A stretch of 64,000 bases of DNA from Symsagittifera roscoffensis (GCF_963678635.1 NC_087065.1:41233430-41297429); one strand, 5' to 3'; shown: positions 32,889 to 42,857, numbered from the stretch's first letter. Notes: generated from the letters alone by a model not told the origin. Numbers and translations are program-made.

Positions 32889-33251
32889 GGATATATTAGA
32901 ACAAAACGACAAACACTAAAAAGAAAAATAATAACTAAACAAAGACAAATAACACGAAAAAGATTTTCCAAAAATAGAAACGCATTTTCAGAATCAGAAG
33001 CCAGCAATTTAGACGAACTCTATAAATTAAAAGAATCTATAGATAAAAATTGCCCCATTCACGATCAATTATATTTTTCCGACTCAGAAACAACTTCAAA
33101 TTCATCAAAAAGAAGAAAAAGAAGAATAAAAAAGCAATATAAACACAAACCAGTACATTTATATAATTGGAATCAACCAATTAGACACATCGATAATTAC
33201 CTATTAACAGTCATTAAACGAAAAAATGAGCCAAACACACACTCCAAGTGA
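32878..33251 (+). pseudogene. ORF0 fragment inside copy C (inverted)
   Basis: It carries about 120 of the 152 ORF0 residues, from QTVGYIRTKRQ to the C-terminus, in plus orientation inside a minus-strand element. It is rich in Lys and Arg and runs into the gag start with the family overlap. The frame is intact after the junction, but the N-terminus is replaced. Confidence 0.75.
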
Positions 33252-33486
33252 AGATAGTCCAGATGATGACGATATCTTCCCCTTCCTCGTAGATGCACCT
33301 AATGATAGAGGACAGCATATACTTTGCAAGAATTTACTACTAAATTTATTTGAACCCGGAATCAGCCCATGTAAAGCAGAGTTCCCAGATGTAAAGATCA
33401 AAAGACAAATTATTGATCACTATCTGAAAAATATATGTAATTTGACACAACAATACGGAATCTACACCATAGAATTCAGCCTCACT
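33226..33486 (+). pseudogene. gag: Gag N-terminal fragment inside copy C (inverted)
   Basis: It begins with the gag ATG and an acidic N-terminus (SPDDDDIFPF). The LNLFEPGISPC stretch matches the other copies. Homology ends at about 33480 after IEFS, where the inverted primer site and LTR begin. About 85 residues of gag remain. Confidence 0.8.
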
Positions 33487-33496
33487 GGTCGCACCA
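33487..33496 (-). other. Primer binding site of copy C
   Basis: On the minus strand TGGTGCGACC lies two bases after the LTR. Beyond it the next bases are AGTGAG rather than the family leader ATAAGT. Confidence 0.6.
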
Positions 33497-33498
33497 GA

Positions 33499-33908
33499 TG
33501 AGTTATGACCGAGGTGGTTAACTCATAGAGTAATTTCGGATAGGGTACACCGTCTGCTCGTCACGCTATCTTATTTTCGGCCGGATAGATTCGTGCAACT
33601 TCTTAGTCTAATACCGATCCTAATCTTATTCTTATACTATCTAGTCTCAGGTTGTTTAACTAGTCTCTGCTAGGCTCAATAGATCTAGGGTATACTGGTT
33701 TATTGCGGCTGCTGAAGTTCTCTTGGAGAGGCAACTAATTTCTAAGTTAAATTCAAATCTCTCTGGTGCTGAAATTACAAGTAATTTCAGCACTTACAAA
33801 TAAGTGGGTTGTTAGTTAGATGGATCATGATTGGTTAATATTAAATACTTTACAGTGGTAAAATATCTAATTTATCCAATCATAAAATGTAGTTTAGATC
33901 AGGTTCCA
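33499..33908 (-). repeat. 5' LTR of copy C (410 bp, minus strand)
   Basis: Same sequence as 29093-29502 apart from about four substitutions. It is followed by AAAA, the right target duplication. Confidence 0.92.
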
Positions 33909-35511
33909 AAAATCTGCTAAACATGGTAATTTCGGGTTTTCAAAGCTGACACAAAAAAAAGTTGACCAAATTTTGCAGACACTACCCTCTCTCTCAAATA
34001 TTTTCCTGCACAAACCACAATTTGGGAAATTGATAACGAAGGTTTCATTTTTATTGGGTAGTACTGAGTATTTCTATGCTCTTGAATGTTGCTTCCAAAA
34101 CTTTTAATTTTTAGTGCTGGCATTTGTTTACTGCAAAGCTGCCTTTTAGTTGTCTAGTTTGTCCTATTTTCCAAATTGCATATCATCGGACTTACATCTG
34201 GGTTTTCCCATCTGAAATGTGCTTTTTATTATCTGGAACTTAGATCATAAATAGATGATTTCACATCTGAAACAACCAAAAAAAAATTTAAAAAAAGATC
34301 TGAAATAACCCATTATTGAAGTATTCGAACCTGTGTTTAACATCCGTATTCTATCCGCATAGAAAAAAGCTACTTCGAGCAATTTTTGGTATTATTCATA
34401 TTTTAATTTTTCTGCAAAATATTCATTCAAAGTTATTTTAAAAGTTTTTTTTTCAAAAAATACTTCTAGCCCATTTTTATGAAAATTTTTTCTCGAAACT
34501 TTGATGTATTTTCTGATGTCTGCTGTCATCTTCTGGAAATCATATTTATGCATTCTTCGATGGTAGGTTTTGCTAAGTATTTGCTGGTAACTACCGAAAT
34601 ACTTTAAATAAATTTCAAAATTTGAATATTCTCAGATCTGAAATAACCAAAAACAAAAAAATTTTAGAGCTGAAATTTGGATCTGAAATAATTTTTTTTG
34701 CTGATCTAAAATAACCGAAAAAACCAAATTTCAGAAAAACAAAAATGGAGCTGAAATAACCAAATCGTAAAGCATCTAAACGTTATTCCAACCTTTAACA
34801 TTAACTTTCAAGTTGACATTATAGATAAAGTTTTTCGGAACTGAAACAAAACATTTACTAGGTATGGGCATATATCCAGTGTGCGGCTGTTCTTCCAGCT
34901 AAAATTTTGTGGAGCGAACCTATTTAGCTTTATACGCAAAGATACTGTTTTCAAGTAAAATTGGTCAGTCACATATTTTATTTTGAACTAGTACCGAACA
35001 GTACTGCTCGTATAAAGGCAAAGCCCTGAGAATAAATGTTAAAAAGGGTTCCCAAGTAACAGAGCCCCTATGTAAATATAATGCTTCAAAATTGCTCAGT
35101 TTATTGCATCAGTGATAACAATTAAATTATCAAAAAACAAGTGCAAATAAGGCAGATTGAAAAAATTTCTAAAAAGTCTTCAAAACGATCAAGTGTCGTT
35201 TATTGTTTTATCTAATTGCTAAATTTGCTAAAATTAGCGTGATTTGGACCCCTTTTGAACAGTTGGTTTTTACAGGGACTCTTCTATCACACTTTTACTA
35301 AGCCTTGAATATTCTTACTGCCATTTAATTGATCTCGAATAGTTTTGCTAAAATCATATCAAAGTTTAAGTGTTGCTGCTTGAGTCGATTTTGGAACTTG
35401 CAAAACCGAACAGCTGCCCCAATTGACTCAGGTACAATTTTTTAGTGCGAGATAATTCGCCACGCGTGTAAATTATAAAACGAGAAGCTTACACAGACTC
35501 GTGACAGGTTA
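33909..35511. other. Intergenic sequence with scattered TCTGAAATAACC motifs
   Basis: No supported gene. Between 34210 and 34770 the motif (A)TCTGAAATAACC and variants recur about eight times, often next to A-rich runs, suggesting an old degraded tandem repeat. Confidence 0.5.
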
Positions 35512-35700
35512 CCCGCACTCAGTAAAAAGAGAAAATAATCGATTATATTATAATTATAATGATACTTTTAGCAAAATTATTATTATTTATAAGAGCCAAT
35601 TTTAGACGTTTAAGCGATTTATAATCCATTATAATGATAACGTTTTTGTTTACAATTTAATGAACTATTATCAGTTATAATTGATTGTAATTTTTCGAAA

Positions 35701-35765
35701 ATCTCTTATAATCTCTTATAATCTCTTATAATCTATTATAATCTATTATAATAGATTATAATCCC
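35701..35765. repeat. TTATAATCTC short tandem repeat
   Basis: Six to seven units of TTATAATCTC/TTATAATCTA in the left arm of the TIR element. Confidence 0.85.
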
Positions 35766-36039
35766 TTTTTCTATCAAAATATTATTTTACAAGAAAAATG
35801 AAATGTAATATATAATAATTTAGCTATTTTGCATGAAAACACAGTAAAAATCAGTAAGAAGTAAGAAATCAGTATACCAGGGGAAGATATGAGGTTTTCT
35901 CGAAGGGTGGAGGGGGATTTTCAAAAAATTTCCAAAAATTTTATCGACTTTTTTTTAGGTCGACCAAATTGATTTTCCGAGCTCTCCCAGAGCACTTAAA
36001 AGACCCTGTTTTGGCCAAATTTTGTGCGATGCAGGCAAA

Positions 36040-36245
36040 ATTTTGAAGAAACAGGCCAAAACAAAAGCTTTTTTAGGTATTTTTTGGAAAAACTTCACCA
36101 AAAAATCGCGTTTTTTTTGGCGCGCACTCCACCTTAAAATTAATTTTTATTGGCGCCAGAGGCCAAAGGGTTTTCACCAAATGGATATCTCAAAATAGTA
36201 CAAAGGGGGAGCCCTTTGGGTAGGCAGCAGGTCCCTGAAATCCCC
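36040..36245. repeat. Dispersed repeat, copy 1
   Basis: In reverse orientation it resembles 63715-63935: shared landmarks in order are GCGGATTTA/CGGATTTA, CCCAAAGGG, TTTGTACTATTTTGA, GCGCCAAT, GCGCGCCAAAAA and TTCAAAATTTTGCC. It lies within the TIR element. Confidence 0.55.
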
Positions 36246-36424
36246 CCCTAAATCCGTCCTTGCAGTAAAAAAGAAGAAAGTAAACAGTAAACAGCAAACA
36301 GTAAGAAAAGAAACCAATTCAAAAGCACACAAAACAAAATAAAATAAAAAGAAATGAAGCGATGACGTTTTTTGAATAAAAATAAAGTATAATAGATTAA
36401 AATGGATTACAATTCAATAAAATT

Positions 36425-38158
36425 TCAGAAACAATTTGAAAGTAGATTTTTTGTTATTTCGTGTTGCTGAAGGTAATATGGAAGCGGTATTTCATTTTGC
36501 ATTTGAGTTGGTTGATAAGAATGCATTGACATTGGATTTTGTGGTTGTATTGGTTGAAAAGATTGTGTGTTAAATGGGTTTTGTATATGCATTTGTTGTG
36601 GATGTTGTACATCTGTTGGGTTTTGTGGGTAAATTTTCATATTTCGAGATGGTTGAGGTTGTCGTGGTCTTTGTGTGCGATATTCTTTAATATATGGTGC
36701 AAAAATATCTGGTTGCTGATAATCATCTTCATCGGATGATAAATAGTTTATATTAAATAGTGTATGTTGGTTAGTTTTATTTTGTTGAAAGAATGGGTAA
36801 TTTTCAGTATAATCCTGTGTAGGTTGTGGATTATCGGGAAAATTTACTGAATTATTCAATGTTTTCGGGAGATTCCAATAATGAGAACATACGTGATTTA
36901 AATGTTGTGTGTTTTTTCGGGGAGGTCGGTTTGTTCTTGGTTTGTGAGCATAATTATAATTGTGTTCTGCAAAGGTATTTCTTGTGAATGGTTTTTGTGT
37001 TTTTGACGGTATTGTCATTGGTCTAAACGTTTGATAGTCCATTTGTGAATATTTTGGAGCAACCGAAGGTTTAACAGTTGATTGTAAGGTTACTTGTGTT
37101 AATGATGTATTTGTATTTCTTGGTGTTGTCAAATTGGGGTGTATTGGTGAAATACTTTGTTGTGTAGTTGTTGTTGTTTGGACGATTTCTTCATTTATGA
37201 AGTGTGATGGTGTTTGAATATCTTGTTGTGTAAGATTTCTGGTTCCATTAAGGTTTTCGTTATGTATGACGGTCGAATTTAAACTGTTATTTCGTGTATC
37301 AGGTAAAAATGTATTATAATTCAATGGTGTTGCATCAATGGTTAATGGTATTACTTTTACATAATCTCTGTGATAAGATATTGTACTTATTGCTTGACTT
37401 GAGATAGCTTGTGGGATATTTAGAAATGCATGATGAGACCATTCAGGGTCCCAAACGTAGTCTGATTGTTCTGAGAGAGCGGTGTCGTCATATGTATTTT
37501 GAGGTCTAAAATTTTTTCTTGCTTGTAAAATTAAATCTAAATTGTGGGTGAAATAATCTATTAAAAACCATGCTAAAATCTTTTGTAAATCATGTTTAGT
37601 GTGTTGTGAAACATCATCTTTAGTGAAATTTTCTTTAATTATATGTAGAAATGTTGAAAATAATGCGATTTCGTTCTGTACTTTTGTATGTTTGGATGTT
37701 TCAGTTGATGAGATACTTTGAACTTCTGTTTTTTCTAATATAGAGATATAAGTATATATTATTGCAAAAACTTCGTTAGTGAATATGGAGTTTGCTGTTT
37801 GTGAATTATGATAATGTATGCTTTTGATATATTCTAGGAATACTTTTGAAAATTCTAATTCAATACCATCTGTTTGAATTACATATTTACGATGGTTCGT
37901 ATTTGGTGTGCTGAATTCTCTGGTGTAGATTCCATATTGTTGTGTTAGGTTAAATATGTCTTTCAAATAATGTTCAATAATTTGTCTTTTTATTTTTACA
38001 TCTGGGAATTCTGCTTTGCATGGACTGATTGCGGGTTCAAACAAATTTACCAGTAAGTTCTTGCAAAAATCATGTTGCCCTCTATCATCGGGTGAATCTA
38101 TGAGAAAGGGGTAAACTTCTTCGTCATCTGGACTATCGTCACTTTGAGTGTGGCTCAT
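36425..38158 (-). pseudogene. gag: Gag N-terminal half, copy D (3' truncated)
   Basis: This is the only copy with an uninterrupted gag start: Met, an acidic stretch (DDSPDDEEVYPF), the conserved LVNLFEPAISPC region, VWDPEWSHH near residue 210, and the long Gln/Thr/Pro/Asn-rich part. Homology with copy B ends near 36432; the last few residues come from flanking DNA. Its start overlaps the end of ORF0 by about 20 bases in another frame. The capsid end, zinc knuckle and pol are gone. Confidence 0.8.
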
Positions 38159-38599
38159 TTTTTCGTTTGATGACTGTTAAAATATATCTATCGATGTGTC
38201 TAATTGGTTGATTCCAATTATACAGGTGTACTGGTTTGTGTTTGTATTGCTTTTTTATTCTTCTTTTTCCTCTTTTTGATAATTTGAAGTTGTTTCTGAA
38301 TCGGAAAAATATAATTGATCGTGAATGGGACAATTTTTATCAATTGATTCCTTTAATTTGTAGAGTTCATCTAAACTGCTGGCTTCTGATTCAGAAAATG
38401 CGTTTCTATTTTTTGAAAATCTTTTTCGTGTGATTTGTCTTTGTTTGTTTATAATTTTTCTTTTTATTGTTTGTCGTTTTGTTCTAATGTATCCAACTGT
38501 TTGTGTATGAGGTGTGATTACAAGATCGTATTTTTTGTTATCTATTTCACAGTTGTGTAAAACGATTGTTTGCTTATTTCCTAAATTTTTGAATGACAT
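38139..38599 (-). pseudogene. ORF0, basic protein upstream of gag, copy D (one frameshift)
   Basis: The first 100 residues run from Met at 38599 in one frame; a small indel near 38268 shifts the rest, which continues in another frame to 38139. The sequence matches copy B's 152-residue ORF0 closely. Clusters such as RTKRQTIKRK and RGKRRIKKQYKHK make it strongly basic. Confidence 0.7.
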
Positions 38600-39523
38600 A
38601 AGGTTTAGGATGAGGGATGCAAAAAGTTGTTAGGTATTTCTATATCTTAGACTGTTAGTCCTTACAATTTTTTGGTTAGCTTAACCTGGGTCTTTTTTTT
38701 TCAGGGTTGGAGAGAAAAGTACATCGATTCCGAAGAATGGTTTTTTACTTTCTCGTGGCTAGTCTAAGCTATGGTGTTAACTTACTTAATCTTACTTAGG
38801 GGTAGTGATTGTGTTCAAGGGTTGGAGAATAGTAAATCGATCCACAAGGTTCAGGTATTATTAGAACACAAGTAGTTCGTTAGATACTATTTTAAACTTA
38901 CTAAGTCTAAGATCTATCCTGGGTCTGATAAGAGGAGGGTTCAAGTGAAGGATGAATAACCGAAGTTCTTCACTGTTTATCTTAAATTGAATGGTTAGTT
39001 TTATTAAAAAATTTCTTTAGTCTTGGGTCTTTTGGAAGGGTTGGATAGTGAATCGACGTTTGAGGTCGTTAGACACTTGCTAAGTGGGTGGGGGAGAACA
39101 AAATTGTTCTTTTTGATCCAAGGATAGGCCTTGATGATCAGGTTTAAAATTTAGTGAAATAGAAAATTAATTAAGATACAAGGATAAGCCTTGATGATCT
39201 GATTTTAAAATTAAGTGAATTTAAGTTTAAAATGGTTTAAGTTTATTTAAGAAAAAGATTTAGTTCTTTAATGATATTAGTGAGCTTATGATTGCTGTTA
39301 TGTTTAGGTGATGAAGCTGGGACAACAGATGATTTATGTTTACTAACAATTTATTGTCATGCTACTAATTTTTATTTTCATTTTCAATAAATATTTTTCA
39401 AATATGTTTTATATAAGACTGCAGAAATTAAGAAAAAGATCTGAGATCTTTTTATCAATCGTCATTGTACATTAATAATTTTGTTTAGCGCCTGAAATGA
39501 TCATGTAGATTGACTTCAAAATT
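38600..39523 (-). other. Leader of copy D between the leader ORF and ORF0
   Basis: Non-coding. It contains the duplicated AAGGATAGGCCTTGATGATC / AAGGATAAGCCTTGATGATC motif (39121-39205) and repeated GGGTCTtt..GGTTGGA boxes. On the element strand the sequence CCCAG/GTTAAG near 38683-38693 could be a splice donor and is kept in copy B. Confidence 0.5.
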
Positions 39524-39757
39524 TTATGTTTGCAAATGAAAATCTAAATTCATTGCTAATAAGATTCTAAATACAAAAGTTTGTGTTGGCTTTTGCCGTA
39601 CAATCATAAAACTAAATGGTAAGTTTCTACTTTGTCGTATGTTGTCTCTCGTCCGAAGTCTTCTTCCAATTCCGGGTAGTTCTATTATTGTTCGGAATAT
39701 CGGCTCTGATCTATTGAGTCGTAGAGACATTTCAATTAAATTATTTTCGTATAACAT
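39524..39757 (-). CDS. Leader ORF (77 aa), copy D
   Basis: An intact ORF about 80 bases after the primer site. Copy B has the same ORF (42943-43176) with about ten amino-acid differences, many conservative, and one nonsense codon. The middle is Arg-rich (GIGRRLRTRDNIRQSRN). Conservation of the frame between diverged copies supports coding. No family recognised. It could be a regulatory upstream ORF or a small RNA-binding protein. Confidence 0.5.
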   Translation of the reverse strand: MLYENNLIEMSLRLNRSEPIFRTIIELPGIGRRLRTRDNIRQSRNLPFSFMIVRQKPTQTFVFRILLAMNLDFHLQT

Positions 39758-39832
39758 TTTGAAAATGTTTTGTCTAATTTCTAATCTATTTTTGGTTAGT
39801 TCTGAGCTATTAAGGTCTTATTCGAGATTTAT

Positions 39833-39842
39833 GGTCGCACCA
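39833..39842 (-). other. Primer binding site of copy D
   Basis: TGGTGCGACC on the minus strand, two bases from the LTR, as in copies B and C. Confidence 0.65.
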
Positions 39843-39844
39843 GA

Positions 39845-40253
39845 TGAGTTATGATCGATGTGGTTAACTCATAGAGTAATTTCGGATAGGGTAACCGTCT
39901 GCTTGTCACGCTATCTTGTTTTCGGCCGGATAGATTCGTGCAACTTCTTAGTCTAATACCGATCCTAATCTTACTCTTATACTTTCTAGTCTCAGGGTGT
40001 TTAACTAGTCTCTGCTAGGCTCAATAGATCTAGGGTATACTGGTTTATTGCGGCTGCTGAAGTTCTTTTGGAGAGGCAACTAATTTCTAAGTTAAATTCA
40101 AATCTCTCTGGTGCTGAAATTACAAGTAATTTCAGCACTTACAAATAAGTGGGTTGTTAGTTAGATGGATTATGATTGGTTAATATTAAATACTTTACAG
40201 TGGTAAAATATCCAATTTATCCAATCATAAAATGTAGTTTAGATCAGGTTCCA
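39845..40253 (-). repeat. 5' LTR of copy D (409 bp, minus strand)
   Basis: Family LTR from TGAGTTATG to GGTTCCA on the plus strand, including the internal hairpin. No partner LTR exists on the left. Confidence 0.92.
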
Positions 40254-40423
40254 TTTTCAAAAAATAATCGATTACAATTGATTATGATGAGTTTTTTTGT
40301 TTCGAAAAATAGTAACATTATAATCATTTTTAATCGATTGTAATCTCTTTTTTTAAAAATTTATGGAGACTGACAATAAAAATCCATTATAATCTATTCT
40401 TTTCTCTTTTTACTGAGTACGGG

Positions 40424-40754
40424 TACTCTAGTGGTTTGCATACCCGTCTGCGCCCATGCAGATCAAAAGAGCAAAATCGCGGAAGTTAAATTTTTGTAAA
40501 CTGGCCTGAATAAAAAACGACCCCGAGCCTATATATTTCTCACTTTCTTCGGAAGTCAAAACAATAAGCTGGACGAAAGGTTATGTGAACATATTCAAGT
40601 CGCAGTTAGTTATTCGATCTGACAAATGTTCTCTAATTGAGAATTTGAAGTAATGCGATAGAATATTTTCCATGTCTCAATTTGTCAAACAACTTTTTTG
40701 TGTCTTACAGTTCCTTAGTCTGTTTTCACTGTGATATATAATTTAATTGATCGA
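40424..40754. other. Downstream flank of the CAP-domain gene
   Basis: No ORF. It is likely the 3' UTR or downstream sequence of the minus-strand CAP gene. Confidence 0.4.
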
Positions 40755-41278
40755 TTAGTACGGACAATCAGCGTCACTAGGGTCACAAATGTCCACATAG
40801 TGCGAATCACCTTCACTATACAGGAAAAAATATTCGGAGTCGAATCCCAGATTGACGAAGAAGTTGCAATTAGTTGCCCTCCCCCATGGAGTGTCGATCG
40901 GAAAGATGCATTGCGATCCCCATTGACCTTGACATACACCATCACCACCCAGCGGAATCACAAAGTCTGTCGGAACAGAAGTCGTCGAGGTAGTTGTCGT
41001 AGTTGTTGTTGTGGTTGACGTCGTGGTTGTCGGAATAGTTGTCACCGCATCAGTCGTGACGCCGTCATTGTTCATCGGACCCCCGTCGGTGCACGTTGGA
41101 AGTCCTCCGAAGTCCCCCGCTTCGGGACTCTGGTTCAGTTTGTCCCTCTGGGCAATTGAGAATGGGGCTTGTCCACCCCAGTTTCCAGCTTTGCCGTAGA
41201 TGCAGACAATTACAAGGGAGTTGTAGCACTCGGCGAAGTCGCAGCCGAGGTGGGTTGTGTCATCCCACATCACATCAC
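40755..41278 (-). CDS. CAP-domain gene, last visible exon (CAP end, Thr-rich linker, C-terminal domain)
   Basis: On the minus strand the exon begins after CCTGTAG. It encodes MWDDTTHLGCDFAEC, the CAP (SCP/TAPS, PR-1) motif that follows GHFTQ, then VIVCIYGKAGNW, the CAP end signature. A linker of about 20 Thr/Ser residues precedes a cysteine-containing C-terminal domain of about 65 residues, stop at 40755. The C-terminal domain is not one I recognise. A GTGAT repeated at the exon start puts the next codons out of frame with the previous exon; one unit would fit perfectly. This is either a recent break, a non-standard acceptor, or a sequence error. Confidence 0.75.
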
Positions 41279-41770
41279 CTACAGGCACATGCAAAGTTTA
41301 CCATTTTTCTTGCATCTTCAAGACCCAATTGTGTTCACTGCATCCGCAGGAGGCCTCAGTCAAAGAAAGATGATGATCTTAGAAAGATGATGAAGTTCTC
41401 GCAAATTAGTAGGGTGGCTACCATGGCTAATGTTTGGTTACTTTAAATTGTGTCAATATTTTCCAATTCAGATATTTAATCAAAATTGCAGATCTAAATT
41501 TGATCTTATCAGTGGTAAAAAGACAGATGAACTCAGTTTGCGCAAGCAATTTATAACTTGCCTTTAAATTGGGGATTACGCTTTAACCCTTTATTACGCT
41601 TTAAAAACAATCGTTTTCAACGTGGAAGTAAATGACCAGTAGAAGGCCGTGAGCGAATTAGAGTATCAAGCAACAGGCATCAGCGCTCTCCCCATCTCAC
41701 CTTCCCAGTTTCGTAAGCTTCAAGTTTAAAGTTATTAACTTAAAAGTGAAAAGGAAAGTGATTAGCTTGC
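41279..41770 (-). other. CAP gene intron (GC-AG)
   Basis: The donor reads CAG/GCAAGC, a GC-type donor, and the acceptor TGTAG. No coding signal inside. Confidence 0.6.
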
Positions 41771-41894
41771 CTGAGTGAAGTGTCCAACTTGGCCGTGGCT
41801 GTTTCTGGTGCTGCACATTGTGTAGCTGCCTGGGGATAGGTTGCCACTCGAATCTTCCGACACTCCATACACGTAACCATTCAACTCATCCCAC
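41771..41894 (-). CDS. CAP-domain gene, middle exon
   Basis: Bounded by TTTTCAG/G and CTCAG/GC. It encodes WDELNGYVYG... ending GHFTQ, the central CAP signature. The phase fits the upstream exon (TCATG plus G gives SWWDEL), which supports the gene model. Confidence 0.8.
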
Positions 41895-42128
41895 CTGAAA
41901 AATAACCAGTCAAATTGTTTATTAAAGCTAAGTGCAATTTTATTTTATAATTAAATAGGAATGATTGTAAAGACATGCAGGGACAGATTTATTATCGTCA
42001 CGAAGGAACTTTTTCTAAACATTTTTTCAAAACCAAAACTTGACCAAATTTGTTTTCCAAGCCCACCAAAAGATTAAAAAAGTTGCTGAAAGCTTGGAGC
42101 CTCTAATTTTTTCAGATCAGCACAGCAC

Positions 42129-42321
42129 CATGATTGTGTGGCGCTCCATCCCGCGTTTTTTCTCATCGAATTGTCAATTCCACTTCCACTCATGGCCCAG
42201 TATAGATTCTCGCCTGCGTGACCAAATCCACACAAGTTTTCCCTCTCCCAATTCTCAGAATTTGCCATCTTGCAAGCGTTTTCCTCCTTTAGCTTCAGTG
42301 CGTGGGTCCTCGCAAACCCGG
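42129..42321 (-). CDS. CAP-domain gene, exon with CGFGHAGENL motif
   Basis: The acceptor is TTTTACTTCAG. The exon encodes AGFARTHALKLKEENACK..., LCGFGHAGENLYW (the HxxGENL CAP motif) and GWSATQSW. It joins in phase to the exon at 62537-62760 (TTG G plus CC gives Leu-Ala) and to 41771-41894. The donor TCATG/GTGCTG is weak. The intron before it contains the whole 20-kb copy B. Confidence 0.8.
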
Positions 42322-42445
42322 CTGAAGTAAAATAATCTGTTCTGCGCAAAGTTTAATTCACACATTTTGATCTTCCTATGATATGTCTATCATGGTAATC
42401 AGATATTACCTTAAATCAGTTTTAAAAAATGCTGACTCAACTTTA
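42322..42445 (-). other. CAP gene intron, part downstream of the copy B insertion
   Basis: 124 bases of host intron, ending with the TTTA target duplication (42442-42445) shared with 62427-62430. Confidence 0.75.
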
Positions 42446-42855
42446 TGGAACCTGATCTAAACTACATTTTATAATTGGATAAATTGGATATTTTACCACT
42501 GTAAAATATTTAATATTAACCAATCATAATCCATCCAACTAACAACCCACTTATTTGTAAGTGCTGAAATTACTTGTAATTTCAGCACCAGAGAGATTTG
42601 AATTTAACTTAGAAATTAGTTGCCTCTCCAAGAAAACGTCAGCAGCCGCAATAAACCAGTATACCCTAGATCTATTGAGCCTAGGAGAGACTAGTTAAAC
42701 ACCCTGAGACTAGTAAGTATAAGAGTAAGATTAGGATCGGTATTAGACTAAGAAGTTGCACGAATCTATCCGGCCGAAAATAAGATAGCGTGACGAGCAG
42801 ACGGTGTACCCTATGCGAAATTACTCTATGAATTAACCACATCGGTTCTAACTCA
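42446..42855 (+). repeat. 5' LTR of copy B (410 bp)
   Basis: TGGAACCTG to CTAACTCA. It carries the conserved hairpin, AATAAA at 42650-42655 and a TATAAG at 42718-42723. The AATAAA lies before the TATA-like box, so if that box is used, the polyadenylation signal would be in U3. Confidence 0.93.
42561..42588 (+). promoter_or_regulatory. Conserved LTR hairpin
   Basis: Perfect 13-bp arms GTGCTGAAATTAC and GTAATTTCAGCAC around TT. It is present unchanged in all six LTRs in the window while neighbouring LTR bases vary. It could act as RNA structure near the polyadenylation site or as a protein-binding palindrome. Confidence 0.6.
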
Positions 42856-42857
42856 TC

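Larger units (their letters stand above)
29093..33908 (-). mobile_element. Internally rearranged LTR retrotransposon, copy C
   Basis: LTRs lie at both ends (29093-29502 and 33499-33908) with AAAA on each side, a 4-bp target duplication like that of copy B. Read on the minus strand it is LTR, primer site, then an inverted gag/ORF0 block, then ORF-X, 3' UTR and LTR. Everything from mid-gag to ORF-X is missing. The LTRs differ at about four positions by eye, so this is the younger insertion. Because the outer ends and target duplication are intact, the rearrangement probably existed before integration. Confidence 0.9.
36430..40253 (-). mobile_element. LTR retrotransposon, copy D (5' fragment)
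   Basis: On the minus strand it holds LTR, primer site, leader, ORF0 and the first 570 residues of gag, then stops abruptly in gag near 36430. There is no 3' LTR or pol. It sits inside the TIR element. Confidence 0.88.
35512..40423. mobile_element. TIR element with TA duplication, split by copy D
   Basis: The left end CCCGCACTCAGTAAAAAGAG at 35512 and the right end (reverse of 40423) CCCGTACTCAGTAAAAAGAG are inverted copies, matching at 23 of the first 24 bases. TA flanks both ends (35510-35511 and 40424-40425). Sub-terminal regions on both sides repeat TAATCGATTATAAT-type motifs. Without copy D (about 36430-40253) the element would be about 1.1 kb and has no transposase ORF. A non-autonomous Tc1/mariner-like element is the best guess from the TA duplication. 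Confidence 0.7.

Noticed and set aside
39639-39854. Plus-strand ORF of 71 codons in the copy D leader
   Set aside because: It is the shadow of the conserved leader ORF on the opposite strand, which shows the better frame conservation with copy B.
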